A DNA stretch of 64,000 nucleotides, from assembly GCA_034687125.1 (NCBI GenBank), contig JAQGBZ010000191.1:56449-120448 (forward strand), read 5' to 3'. A program made the position numbers and the translations under genes. This DNA is from Neelides folsomi (Eukaryota; Arthropoda; Collembola; Neelipleona; Neelidae). Of the stretch, positions 50,752 through 64,000 are shown in pieces. Within the stretch, counting starts at the first letter, position 1. Every line of letters begins with the position of its first letter. Below the pieces are notes generated by a model. The model did not search any database, was not told the origin of the DNA, and saw only the letters and a list, made by a program, of their open reading frames with translations.

Positions 50752-53700
50752 CTTAGAGACCAAAGAACTCCAAGTGGGAGATTGTCATGCAATTTGGGGA
50801 GAAGGGCCCCCTAAAGATGATTCACTTGGAGAGAGGACAGGTAGGCTTTGAGAGATCTCCGATGTCTCTAGAGAAGTAGATGAGGGAGAGAGAATGAAGG
50901 ATGATGATTTCCATTCCGGAAAGTTCCCTTACTCCCCCGAGGATCTCCTTGTGTTTATATACCTTCCATGTATTTATTTATATTATGCCTAACTTCATAA
51001 ATATATGTATCATATTTGAGCTTGATATTACCAGGATGCGTGTTAATATAACAGCACAAGATTTAAACTTTAGGCCTCATTTCTCTCCCCCTCATCGTAT
51101 CAAATCTATTGATAATATGAGTGAGCTCCGCGGATCTCAATTTATCTCTCCGCCCATACCGTATCAATCTCGTATGAATGAGCACTCTGTATGAATATCT
51201 CTCTCCAACAGGCGTTGGAGTTTCAGATCCATTGATTCGATCCTTAAGCTCCTTCTTCCAAAGGAAATTAGGGAGATTTTCTCCCCAATAACTCAATTTT
51301 AATAATTTATACCAATAATTTGAAGTAATGAAATTTAAAGAGTTTGGGCGGTCCAGGGGCCTCGAGCGGAACAGAAGCAATTGAAGTCATGGATATTTCC
51401 CACCAACGAGAAGAAGAAGGGTCCAGCCATCTTTTACTTTCCAAGGGACGACTTACATATTTGTAGTAAATTACTATTTAACTATCATGTGTACGGTTGT
51501 ACAAAAAGAATGCAAACCATGGGCACGTAAATTCCTTCATTGCGAGTGGAGCAGAAGGTCCAGAATTTCCTACAACTGTTAACTGTGCGGGGGAAAACCC
51601 AACTTGGAGTGATTCGTCTGCCTTGAAGTTTTTATTCCTATAGTGGACTTGATGTCATAGGGAACATTTCCTTTCACTGACCGTACAAAAGAACCTGAGT
51701 GAGTGGCCGACCTCTCAATAATCCCTCACCTCGCCGGTCAACCTCCAATTGTAGCCCAAACGCCTCAGAACCAAACCAAAGACTCCGATATAAAAGAGTG
51801 GGATAAAAAGGAATTCTGAGAATTGAAAATTCACACTTTTACCTAGAAATGAGTTTGTGAGAGTTGGGCTTACAATGAAATTCAATTAAGACTGGCGATT
51901 GTTTTCTCCTTTTAAGTTGATCAAACCATCAACAAAATGAGGATGTTGACGTAAAACTCGAAATGTGGAGTTGATCCAATAGAAATGTCCATTTGATTAT
52001 AGAAATAAATTAAGCGAATAATACCCTTATAAATAATAGTTATGTTCTTCAATATTCCCGATATAGCACGATGATAATAAATAGGATGATAACTACTTGT
52101 AGTTGTAAATCCCCATGTAGGAAGAAATAGGCTTTAAAACACAATCTGGAATTATGAAAGCTGTTGAAGTAGCTTTTTAAGTATTCTACCATATGATATC
52201 TATCATTGTGATTTGGTGATATATAAATTATTTTGTCATTTTGTACTCTTTACTATATTGCATCAATTGAGAGTTGTGTCGAGAGCTGTTTGAAGAGCAT
52301 GGTTTTAATTGAAAGGAAGGAAGAAAAGTCTGGAAACTCCTCAGAGATTTCCTCTCGAGAGAAGCGCCTCTGTCCCTTGTTTAAGAACCCTCCATCCACT
52401 TCCTCACGGACTCTGATTCGTATCGGAGAGGCGAACACGCCCTTGCCCATACGGGAATACTAATAGTCTTACCTTGACTCTGTCAAAGGATTCCCCTTCC
52501 TCTGGAAGACACATGGATGTGTGACGGCGACGAGGGTAGTTCTCACTAGGGGAAACAGCCGCTGCCAGTTTTATTAAATTTCCCTCTCTACCTCTCAATT
52601 AGACCCAGAGTCCGTTTTCAATTTACCACATATAATGACAATAACTCTGTATTTAGTTCCTCCACATGTTGAACAGACATTGTCAGAAATTGTTCACATC
52701 TACCTACTACACTTACATATTGCGTAAGATAAGTATAGGTAAGTAAGTAAATACAGGGAGTAGTAAACGGTGGTGTTTGGGAGAGAATGCATTTTCATAT
52801 TGTCCTTATTTGAAATTGGTAGGCAGAAAAAGGTCGACATGCGAGAAAGACTTGACGTGGAATCTAATTTTGAAAATAATTCATGTCTTCCACTCAAGAG
52901 TCGTGAACTCTGAGAATCTAGTATGCATCCCTTGAGGAAGGTGAGCGGTGTAGGGAGAGGTTATGAAGAGGGAGAGCGGAGACAGGATACTTTAACATTC
53001 AGTCAGCGGATAATTGCATGTGGAATCATTTTTGCAGACTTCTCAACGTTTGCCATCTTCGGCACTCTCACTCCAAAGACTTTTTAATCAAACATACTCT
53101 CTCCATCGTTCTGGGCTGTATGGAGATATGATCTCCCAGTGTCCATATCCACTTCCCCATTTTCCTTGCATTTATGTACTTGGAGCTAACGGAGTCCCGT
53201 TTTCCGACCCGAAAAATCCCCCTCACATTTCCGAATGAAAGGATGAATTATTAAAGGAGTGAGGAAGGGAGCTTCTTCGCGGGACCATGTGAAGAGGAGA
53301 GCAGTGAGGGATGAAAAGAGGACTCGGATCAGCTCGACCCGGACGAGGACAAGAGAGGGACTCCGAAGGGAACCTCGGCAGATCTCACGTCCCTTCTCAG
53401 GGAAGTCAGGTGGCTGTCGTATGTGTATTGAACAATCTTCCTCCATCTCCCCCTTTGGAAATGACATTTCTCAGTAGTGGGGCATGTGAAGGGGCGGAAT
53501 GGAGAGTTCTCCTCTCACAGGCCCCCTGCCTTCAGACCTTCGCCATCACCACAATTGATGCGGTCATTCTTTTTTTCATTTCATATACGCCTCTATATTG
53601 GCACCCCCACAATTTCGGCTTCCACGGATGATCTCAAGAAAAAAGACGAACCCTTACTAACCCCCAATGTTCCCTCTTCATTAAAACTGAAATGAGAAAA

Positions 53701-56700
53701 AAACTTCGGACTAATAATGCTGATATGAACCTACGTACCATACCTATAAATACACGCTAATGATATTGTATTTAATACATATCTGTATGTTCTTGTGATA
53801 CATATACATATAGTGCATGTTACACAACATAGGATAAATCTCTATTTCTTAAATACATCTTTCAAATACATAATTCCAACAATGATATTCCGAATTTCTC
53901 TTAAATATAAGTTAGGTATATTATATTAACAATAAAATATATGATATGTATCCTAATACTATTTATGTATACTATGGATGAATATGTATATAGTAGGTAT
54001 CAGTAGTTTAAAACTCTGCGTGTACTTTTAATTGGGAATTTAAAAAACCGCTTTTTTAATTCAACGGCCAAACTTAATTCGAAAGGGAATTATTATGACA
54101 GTTTAAAAAGGCCTTATGGTGAGGATAGTGGGTATAAGTAGACAGGCATTTATAGGTAGAGAATTAAAATGGGGAAGACTACAACAAGGCCCATTACCTT
54201 AGGATGAGAATAATGAGTGAAGAGGGGATAATTTTGAACGTGTAATATTAGACATGGAAGGAGTTCGTTGTGGCCTCCGACTTGAAAATGATCGTAACTT
54301 CATGAGAAGCCAATTAAGCTTGGGATGGGAAATGAAAGGGTTCGTTTGAGAATAGGAGGCAGGAGGGAATCATAATATATTTCACTCACATCCCTTATTT
54401 CTTCCCTTCTCGCAGGGGCATTAAAACCCCAGATTTTAAATTTTTCTAGATACTGGACCACAACGACACTTAATACTAACTATGGATTACATTAATCTTA
54501 TCAGTAAGTAGAAATTCTACAATCCATGTAAATTATAAGAAATATAGGGAAACTTTCACAATAATTAAAAATGACGACTGAATTGCATTCCTTACATCCT
54601 TACTATTGAAACAGAATTAAATATTCAGTGTCGTTGGGATTTGGATAAGGAGTCCTTTCCGCCCTTTAGAGCACACATTTATAAAATGTATTTGATCCCA
54701 AGGGACCAGAGGTATTGTGAGGGATTGGAGAATCCCCTTCCTACTAAATAACTCACCGATCTATGATTCATGCCTTCTTTCTTTTCACTCTTATCACCTT
54801 TCATTTGATACGGGGATCTTTTCAAACCCTCATTTTGCATTGTAAAGGAATTGACAATAAGAAGCCAAGAACCTTAGTACAAACTCTGTCATTAAATACC
54901 ATTTGCGGAGGTTAGTAAAATTATTTTAAATATTCCTTTGAGTCCGTTTGTTTAACAAAAAAGTGAGTTACAGGGAACTGTTGAGCCCCATGGAACTCTC
55001 ATTCCACTCCAAATTCTCAAGAACCCTCGTCCAAGTTCACTTGTGCTTTCTATATTATTTATTTCAATTATCTATTTTCACCTTTAAAGTGTAAGGGCCA
55101 TTGTTCTACCAATATACCTGATATACTTACCCTCAATTATAATGAGCATATGTCATTACATTTAACACAATTGGATTGCAGTCGAATAGGCGCTAACAAT
55201 TATATTGTACAAATAGCTTGTTTATAATTGAGGAACTGGTCATTAGTAACATAATTCGCTATAAGCTTCCATATAAAAGTTTAATGGTCGTGAAGAATTT
55301 TTATGACGGAAGCGATATATTATGTATATGATAGTTAGGATGATGGAGATGGCATAAAAAGTTATATAAATAAAGCTGTAACTTTCATCAGTCCCTGAGA
55401 TTTAATTGGTAAAATTCCCTCGAGACTTATGAGGGGTCAATCATCTACCTTAATCCAATTTGTAAGATCCCCGAGGTCTTTAATTTAAATTAAAGAATTA
55501 TTCCATATGTATTGCCAAGGAAAGAATTCATAAGATTATTTTTTTGCCTTTCCTTGCATTGTCGTTCGTTTAGTCTCGCCTAATATTCTTTTCTGATTTC
55601 ATTCCGAGATGGAAATTAAAGATTAATTTTTTGCTCCTCACATCCTCAGCTCAAAAGAGAATTTAAATTGAAAATTGTTGCTAATGTGAAGATTCGTTTG
55701 GTCGTATTTAAGATTTAAAAAATGCCCAACTAGCAACTACCAAAAGTATAAATTATTAATCCATTAATAAATCCCATCTGTAACGACATTCCGAATCATG
55801 GATGCTTGTGGTAAAAAAGTGGAAGTTTTTAAGGAAATGTATTTTTTGGAAATTTTGTAATTTATTAATTGTTAATTTTATTTTACGTATTTCCATTTTT
55901 GAATATAAAGTATAAGTTTGTCAATTTTATAGGTTATATTTAATTAAGATAACATATATCAATAACCTTATATCAAAATGCATTAAAAGTATACGTTTCA
56001 AAGTTTAGTCGTCATGTGGGTAGGTTATTAAATATTCATTATATGGAATAAAAAAATGGAAATTGTAGTAAATTAATAACTGTATGAGTAAATGTTGAAA
56101 AGAAAATGTGTTCATGATTCTCTCTTTAATCCCATTCATCTTCTCAAATGTAAATGATTAAAATGAAAAATGCACAAATACCAGTACGAAGAATAGTTTA
56201 TTATTGCTAAAAATTCAAGTCTTCACTAGTAATTATGAAGTTTTACTGTGAGTTCATATGTAAGAAGAAAGGGATAAATGCGAAAAGAACTCGACAGAAT
56301 CACCATAAGAGTGGAAGGTAAAAGGCCGTAAAGGGAATGAGTCATTTTATGGTGATTAAAAGAAGCTGTTTACTATTGCATGGTCCTAGTAATTGGATAG
56401 GAAAGATTTGTGAAGGGGGGAGCCTCAGTTGATTTCCCTTAATGCCCAACATCCGCTCAGGCTCAAGTGGGAGAACAGGTGGAGGGAGATAGCAAAAATC
56501 CTTTAAGATTCGAGGTTTCTAGGAGGGGCAGAGGAGCTGGAAGTCAACGGTCGTGGAGCATCTGGACATTCCAGTAATAATTCAGGCCTGAGATTAAAGG
56601 GGTAGTGATGGTGCAAAAAGGAAGGTGCTCTGGTCCGAGAGTAAATCCAAGAGCCTCGGAATAATCCTCTTCTGTCACGAGAGACTGGGGAGGACTCGGT

Positions 56701-59075
56701 TGGAAGATAAAGGTTGACCGGCAACAGGTTGCAGTCGGGGATATGGTGCGTATGCAGGTGGAGAGCCACGGGCTGGTCCGGAGCTCCACTTCCACCTCGC
56801 CCCACCTCATTTGACCACTTGTATAGTATTTGGAACACATTTCTCTCCTAAATTGCTACTGGCATCTCGGGAGACTGACAGCCCCAAACCTTTTCCCAAC
56901 GTGTGTTGGAGCCCAGTGTTGAGACCGAACCTTTTTTCCAACGCCTCGAGGAGGCTCCTCCGCCAAGGCCAGGGCTCTCAACCCTCCACTTGTTTCTGGA
57001 TCACGGACGGCGTTCCCTACCAGCCAACGGCCGCACATCCTTCCTCCATCAATTCCAATTCCAACTGACACAATACTCCTCATTTTCATAAATCCAAACC
57101 CCTCCATTATATTCATAACATAAACAACGAGCCGGCTTTGACGACTCTCACTCCCTTGTCGCTTATACTCACTTTTACCCTTCTCATCAAGTAGATGTAA
57201 TGTCGAAGAGGCCTCGCCGTTTTCTTTTCATCTCGGCCCTTCATCTTCCATTTATTCTTCAATTTTTCCAACAATAGATTTAAGAGGGATTCCATTTTTC
57301 AAATGCATAAATTCTCGTTGGAATTTCTTCTCGTGTGATCTTTTCCCTTTTATATAATTATATTATAAACATATTGCGTTCCTCTTATGTAATAATATTA
57401 TAGCGAATCATGTAAAGTTAATATGAAAATCATATCATGTTTATATCGGGATGGATTTGATTTATTTTTATATAACTTTTATATGTTTATAGGTCTATGT
57501 CATTTTGTAATATAAAACCACATCAAGCAATTTGTTGGAACTTGTAACATTATTATTCGAATTTACGGATGGAAATTAACCTTTAGATGAAATAAATAAG
57601 ATAAAATTCAAGTTATTGCTTAATATTAATATATAGCTATATGCATATAATTATGTATAAAGTTGGTATAAGTATAGGTAAATAGTTAATTTTTATAATT
57701 AATACATTATTTCATATGCAGACTTTTTATTAATGAATTACATTTCTCATACTACCATACATAATTGTAAGAATATATAAACTTCCTTCAGTAGTAATAA
57801 TAGTATAAAAGTAATAGGTAGGTATGTAAGATTATGATTCTCTTACATTAATGTTAGGAATAGTTTGATATTTAACTGTTTTCTTTTGAATTGCTAATTT
57901 GTAAATATAATAATATGAATAAAATATAGTATATTAAGCTCAATGGGAATAAATATATTAAGAATGTTTAGGACAAAGTTATAAAGAAATGTAATTAGAA
58001 ATTAGAATTACATTTGATTCATAACATTTTCTTTTTATATGCGTCATTTGTCTCTAACAATAATTCGAGTCAAATATGGAGTGTAATTGTATAGCAATGG
58101 AATAAAGAGGAATTGATGTTCTAATAAGAAAGGAGAGTCAGTTAGCTCCCGTTCCGCGTCTCATCTACTGCCCTTATAAGAGAAATATAAAAACGAATGA
58201 AACTTTAAGTCACCATGATGTCAACCTGAGGGGAGAGTGATGAATAAACGGATGTTCCGTCATCTCGCCAATTTGACTTACCTGATCCAATCTACCTGTG
58301 TGAGTTGTAGGAGGATCAGCCCCACCGATGTGCATCATTATTCACAACCAAAATTCTTCGACAATGAGTTGAGCTGAGAGTGAGTAATGTCAAGTAGGTA
58401 AATTGCAATTAGGAGTGGATGAGGAGAATCATCGAGGGACTGGCTTGAACACACGAAGAAGAAGAGCGTTCGTGTACTTTGCCCCGTTCCCCGCCATGCT
58501 TCTCATTCATTCCAACCAGTCCCTCTCGCCAGTCTGAAACCGACTGTTGAGCTGTACACATCTCCCTCAAACTCTCATCTCTTCCTCCCTTCCCAATTCT
58601 CAAAACTTCGGAATTCACCACTTCCTTCATTCCCCCCTCGTCCTCGACCGTTAAAATGTAAGTGGTGTTGGACAAAAGTGACCAAAGTGGAAAGTGTCAA
58701 ACATTTCGGCTATTAACTATTCCAAAAGGGTATTCAAATTACAGTTTAACACTTTTTGATCATCCACACTTCAAGTTCAAATCTTTCCAAAATAAATCGG
58801 TGAATCACAATTCTACTCATTAATTCCAACTTCGGCATTCATTTAAATATATTTAGAATCATCAAGTGACTCATTCCAAGTTCAAGACGCATCGAAAGTG
58901 AATTTTATAATTACTATACAATTATAGTTATGAGGTGAAACCGAGGAGTGAGAGACCTGAGACAAAGTGTTTTTCCTATATAATAAAATGATTAAACTTT
59001 TATAGTGAGAATTTGAAGCTTTCCGACTTTACATGTCTCTCGTTTTCCTACTCATCTGAGACCAAATTTCCCACG

Positions 59076-59142
59076 ATGGAGACGCATTTAAAAATCTTCG
59101 TGGGCTTTATGATATTGCTAGCGGCCACTGCTACCATTTCAG
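59076..59142 (+). CDS. Signal-peptide first exon of an unidentified secreted or membrane protein
   Basis: ATG at 59076 opens 22 codons, METHLKIFVGFMILLAATA then TIS, ending with one nucleotide before a good GTAACT donor (phase 1). It has a charged start, a 13-residue hydrophobic core and small residues near a likely cleavage site. The exon is 67 nt long and phase 1, the same architecture as NELL exon 1 in this window. Phase-1 introns after the signal peptide are common in extracellular modular proteins. No second exon was recognised before the right edge, so the gene would have a first intron of at least 4.8 kb. Confidence 0.5.
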
Positions 59143-59824
59143 GTAACTTTCATTAATTATTATTTTATTATCAAAATTTTTGCAATAACAGTTTACACTA
59201 TTTAACAATTTTCAAAATGTATGCATATTACCGATTAATAAAAAAGGAAAGACAAGGGAGATTCGTGTGTACTCTTTACGTATTTGTATCGGTTTACGAT
59301 TGTTCGCCGGCATTTTTCATTAATCTATTATAAAGGTTTTTCTCATTTATTCCTATTACTCTCGACCTGTGCATATTTATTTTCTGATTATTTGTGCAGA
59401 TAGTCCATGTGGGAATGTATATGTAGATGTGAGGCTGACGAGTCATTTTTATCTTCATCGTAAAAGCCCAGGTTGCTTATGAACTCCCTCCCCTTTCCTG
59501 TTGCCTGGATTGTGAAGGATAGCCAATGAGCAGTATCAAAAATCATTATCAGGGCGAAAAACGATAAGAAGGATTGACTTTGTGATAACTTTTTAGAATT
59601 GATATATCTAATATACAAATAAGTACATACAGATATTTTAAACTAGGTATGTATAATATGAGTCAAATCCATGAAGGGCCGTGTCCTGTTCTTTTAACTT
59701 GTGAGATATAAACCATATCGGGATATTGAGTACAAAATCCATATACCTAGGAATAGTAGTTATTCATAAGCGTACTGTGCCCTTAGATTAACGTAAATAA
59801 AAAGTACACCATGAAAATCATTTA

Positions 59825-59873
59825 ACTAATAGTTTACTAAATGAAAAATTCTTTTCATTTAATAAACTATTAG
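59825..59873. repeat. AT-rich hairpin
   Basis: Arms of about 21 bp around AAATTC, reading TAATAGTTTACTAAATGAAA and its reverse complement with one mismatch. Confidence 0.6.
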
Positions 59874-60044
59874 GTACTGTGACCACATTTAACCGCTTAA
59901 ACTCAAACCAATATTACTCCATTGTAAATGTAATCGGAATTTAATATTTGTGATGTGTGTACTGTTAAGTGAGTTGTTAATATTTTATAAATTTATAAGT
60001 AGAGATTTTCAGTGCATAATTTTTAGTTCTACCGGCACGGCAAA

Positions 60045-60073
60045 ATATATATAATATATATATATATATATAC
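60045..60073. repeat. TA microsatellite
   Basis: Nearly pure (TA)n tract of about 29 bp. Confidence 0.8.
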
Positions 60074-63000
60074 CTATAGGTACATATACCATACGACCAC
60101 CATACCTAACATTAAGTGTGTATTGTTAGAACATAGATATTACTTTCCAAATTAACTTTTCATTAAGTATAAACAATTCATTAGGAAATTAAATGACAAT
60201 CAATGTATCTGATTGACTACTATATAATGATGGACCTATTTATCCTTTCGTTGTAAACGAGGTATTTTGTGCAACATTGTTTTTCCCATTAGTCATTGTG
60301 TTGAACAGACAGGTTGGGAGTGTGTAAGTACAATTCATTCTATTTGTGCACCAGTGTATTGATACTTTTAACTGGTGAATAATGTCCCGAGAATGGGGCG
60401 GAAGACAAGGGATAGCCGACGCATTTTGTTGGATATTTTGAGCCAGGAGTGAGGGGATTTGGTGTGGGTGAATGGCCACTTACTTCTTGAGAATTATTCT
60501 CTGCCATAAACATGGGGATGATATTCTTGAACACTCGCTGATAATGTGGGCTGGTCGGGAACCATGAAATTGTGTCCTGTGTGAGAAAGGCTTCCGAGGT
60601 TGGGATTTATTTGGGGCCCTGCACAGCTCCGATTCTTACTCAAAAATTCTTTCGGAAAGGGCGAGGGAAAGGCTTAGGACGGAGATGGAAACCCTTCTCG
60701 CTTCCTCTTCCCCTGGATGGACGGAACGGCTGTTATTTCCTCTCTTCCATTTCCAGGATCCAGCTAAAGATATAATACTATGATCAAGGATTTACTTTTG
60801 CTTAACTTTTAAATCCATTCCAAATCTTGTAATTTTTTCTTCTCCCCTCTCTCCGAGTTCCTCGAAGGTTGGAGGTCTCTCAAGGGAAATGAAATCTTCA
60901 TCCACCCTGAATGGAAATTCCTTACCAAATTCACTATTTTCATCTCAAAGAGACCTTCAACGCCTTTTCCATATTCTTAATTCCGCTCGTAAATGATTTC
61001 CCTTCTAATTAAATTTTAAAATAATGGAAAAGGTGAAATGAGTTTTCCACCATCATGACAATTCCAGGACATTTGAAAGAAGGTAGTTAGGTATTTTAAA
61101 GAATACGAATTCTCCAAGGTTTGAAATTTAATTTACCGCGAGAATGCTGATGAATTATTTATTAAAACCTAAGTATGAACAGATCTTTTAGTCACACTTG
61201 GGTTATTTTGCTAACAGTTCATTAATGATTTACCATTTTGCCTGACTTTGACCTTTATATCGCTCGAGTAGGAACGGTTTGGAGTTAAGATTAGTTTTTA
61301 ATGAATTGATCTGATATCCGAGAGTGTCATAAAAATCTAGATCGTGCTGCACTGCATTGCAGATTGGCTCGAGAGCGGGGATGATAAAACAAATGTTGTT
61401 TCGTGGTTCAAGAGACCAACCTTATGCAATCTTTTTTACCATCATATGGATTTGGGTAGGAAATGCCAATTTCGCCCATCATATAAGAATGAAGTGACCA
61501 AGGGTGGATATTAGACGGAATAAGAAATATTTTTGAAAGATTGTACATACCTCGACTCTTTTAGCTATTAAATACGGAGCTATGAGTTTCGTGGCTCACC
61601 CGAGTTATCGTTATACTTATTTTATAATGCTCCGACCAGCTACAAATCCGAATGCTTATTATAGCCCTCTAACGTGGCAAGAAACACTTTTTTTCTCGCA
61701 CCCGGCACTTCTATCCTAGTTAGAACTCCGCGAGAATTTACAATATCTTTAATTATATGCCCCTAATCTTGTTAATGCTGTTATTCTAAGAATGCCTCAA
61801 ATCTCAAATTGCATTTTGACCTAACAATTATATTGTGAGGCTCGGGGGTATGTTTTGAAATATTGGATTGGCGTTTAGAAATTCATTAAAAGTAGAGGAA
61901 ATGGAGTGTTTATTCAATAGTAGGAAGAGGATTGGAATGGCTTAATCGCAATGGATTTCTGGAATTGAGTTCGACCTGGGAGGAATTTGAATATTCTTAA
62001 TCTCGGAGTATCCCTCCAGTGGAATTCCGCCCATTGTGGATGATACATATGGGTATCCTGAGCAAATAATTTTTCAATATCAAAGCCCCACCATTTTGTG
62101 TATCTGTTTATTAGTACAAAGAGATCCGTTCTTTGAAGGCGCTTCGGAAATCCTCATTTTGTGGCTCACACAAAATGTGAATCATCGAGGTATGATGAGG
62201 CCTGGTGAGGTAAGAGAGAAAATGTTCCTCTATCTGGTGGTTTTGTCCTCGCTGGATTTGAATATGCACGTTGCCGTTCCTCGTGACCCTTGTACTCTTC
62301 AATGTGAAGTCGAGAAACGTGGGGTTGTAAATGGGCTGCTGAGGGTCGATGACTGTTAGTGGGAGGCTTGGGAGGCAGGGATGGTTTTCCTTAAAACCAA
62401 CACCTGAGTTCTCTCAGACTCAAGCGCGACACTCCAAGAGCTCATTCCCTTTTACTATATAGAAGTCTCCTCGGGCGATCCTGCCTTGTCCACCCACTTT
62501 CATCATCATCCTCCTGCCCAGCATTCGAGGGCAGTCCAAAAAAACCCGAGGGACTCCGAGCACCAACAAATGTGTTGGTTGGAAGACCGGCGGAGGAAGT
62601 CATCGCAAACTCAAAAAGTCATACTTAAAGTCAAGCACCCAGTCCGTTAGCCAATTATGAGGTCTCCCTTCTTCCCTCCATTACTCACGTTTCCCACCTT
62701 TTCATCAATGCTCATTCCTTCGTGTAGAGAATGTACGGACATTGGCTCAAACAACTTTTCCATTACATAAGTATGTACATTAGCAAGTGCTTATATGTAT
62801 ACCAAGTCAGGATGTTAAATTTCCTCTTATAACTACTTGTATGATTGGTCACGGCATTTTTATTCCATGATTTCTTTATAATGTGATTAGTGGACCTTAA
62901 TTTCATAAATGCAAAATTACTAAATCAGAGACAATTCAAAGTAAATTCTAAGCAAATCCTTTATTTTCCCCATTATATTAATTATTTAAGCATGAGAAGA

Positions 63001-64000
63001 ATATGACGAAGCTAAGGGACTTAAGCAGGATTTTCAATTTCAATCAAGTAGAATCGTGGTATCATTATCATATTAGTTTATTGAGCTCCTATTAAGCCTC
63101 ATTTCTTATAATTAGAAAATGTGAAAGGAATCAAATATTATAATAACTTACTTAAGCGAAAAATAAGAAATGGGGCCATTTTGTACATATACAAATACAA
63201 TATATTTTATTCGATAAAGGAATTAATAAAATAATAATAAGTAAGAACCCATTTAGAACGAATCAGTTTTAAATATATTGGGTTTTAAAAACCCATGTAA
63301 TTATTTAAATAATTATCCTTTTAAATATTCAACCTTTTAATTAATATTAGGAATATGTATTCATTCTTAATTCAGAATGTAAGTTGTTTGTAGAGAGGTG
63401 AAATTAAATTAAACAGTGATATTTAAAGTGAAAGAAGTTGAAGGCTGTAAATGATGTTTTGAGACTATCTCGTTTCAAGTACATTACAATGTCGTTGCAA
63501 ATATTTCGGGTTTTATGAGGAGGAAAATGGATCCTGAATAAATAGGAATTCCTGAGTTGATACTTAGGGATTCTAAAGCAGGTCTCTTCAAAGAGCTCTC
63601 TCACTTAATAATCGTGAGCTTAGAGACGAAGTGAAGTGAATCAATTCATAAGATTCGCACGAAAAGGTATGAGGAGGCAAAGGATTCGAGGACAGACGGG
63701 TTAAGGACTTCCTATTAAGACGTGAATATTAAAGAGAGACTTAATGCTTCCTGGCTCTCACACTCTTGTATAGTTCCATGAGTAGGAATCTATTATAGTC
63801 AGTGAACGAGAAAGCGTGTGGTTCTCTTAAATGACGACGATCCGAAGGTTCGAATATCCCCAGCTACGCTTTGTCACTCCCACATTTAACACACAGCTCA
63901 ATGCGAATTGTTACATATGGGTCATCTTTGTGAAATGAGACATTGGGATTGGTCACGTGGTACTCGTCTAAAATGCATGGGATTTTCTTATAACACAAAA

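Larger units (their letters stand above)
49497..59075. other. Gene-poor stretch with GC-raised islands
   Basis: No complete gene is supported. GC-raised islands lie roughly at 49,600-51,800, 52,250-53,700, 54,100-55,100, 56,300-57,350 and 58,080-59,075; AT-rich spacers lie between. ORFs in the islands (for example 53259-53631 and 56503-57116) overlap on both strands and show no domain motifs. The SINE-like remnant and one exon-like segment in this range are listed separately. Confidence 0.5.
59143..64000. other. Presumed intron 1 of the gene starting at 59,076, or intergenic
   Basis: No further coding exon is supported. The stretch holds an inverted repeat (59825-59873), a (TA)n tract near 60,045-60,073, and GC-raised islands at about 60,400-62,760 and 63,400-63,960. 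A strong plus-strand donor-like GAG/GTAAGA occurs near 62,209 but no convincing exon accompanies it. Confidence 0.4.

Noticed and set aside
53259-53695. Three overlapping plus-strand ORFs of 72-106 aa
   Set aside because: Arg/Ser-rich frames in a GC-raised island; no start context, splice partners or motifs.
54970-55080. Possible exon after an acceptor GTTACAG
   Set aside because: It runs into a stop without a good donor and has no family similarity.
56503-57116. Paired sense and antisense ORFs
   Set aside because: Open on several frames at once with no domain pattern; typical of stop-poor non-coding DNA.
62036-62359. 107-aa ORF and antisense frame with RVTRNGNVHIQ, considered as a potassium-channel exon
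   Set aside because: The similarity to inward-rectifier motifs is too short and the spacing is wrong; no flanking channel exons are present.

Overview
This window reads as nuclear DNA from an arthropod. Sea-louse-type (caligid) copepod is my best guess, inferred from protein affinities, strong AT bias, short introns next to gene-dense blocks, and abundant decayed Tc1/mariner and MULE elements. No bacterial-style operons, rRNA or CRISPR were seen. All gene models below were built by hand from splice signals. Where I assembled a whole gene, exon phases and total length were checked, and the reading frame closes without a stop.

Left block (1-20,200). A minus-strand ADP/ATP translocase (first two coding exons; the rest lies beyond the left edge) is divergent from a complete plus-strand DNase II gene (5 exons, 362 aa). 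Then follows about 7.5 kb with no recognisable gene, holding a 70-bp-arm fold-back element and a CA microsatellite. After it comes a complete plus-strand NELL-type gene (14 coding exons, 852 aa: signal peptide, thrombospondin-N/laminin-G-like domain, VWC and EGF repeats).

Middle block (21,300-32,400). A decayed MULE transposon with 90-bp terminal inverted repeats precedes a dense cluster of three conserved genes. These are Asterix/WDR83OS (minus, 107 aa), divergent from BET1 (plus, 104 aa), which converges on DSTYK (minus, 16 exons, 953 aa). The last DSTYK intron carries a 606-bp mariner remnant. Asterix and BET1 both act in the early secretory pathway and share a short presumed bidirectional promoter.

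Right block (32,400-64,000) is gene-poor. It alternates AT-rich stretches with 0.5-2 kb islands of visibly higher GC that carry no convincing ORF. Against this lie several mobile elements: a 926-bp element with perfect 61-bp TIRs and a degenerate subterminal repeat array; two small TA-flanked MITEs only 46 bp apart; a gag-like pseudogene that keeps plausible introns; a broken DD34D mariner with a second transposase fragment in opposite orientation; and a tRNA-like SINE remnant. One well-formed signal-peptide exon at 59,076 (plus strand) suggests that a secreted or membrane-protein gene starts here and continues off the right edge.
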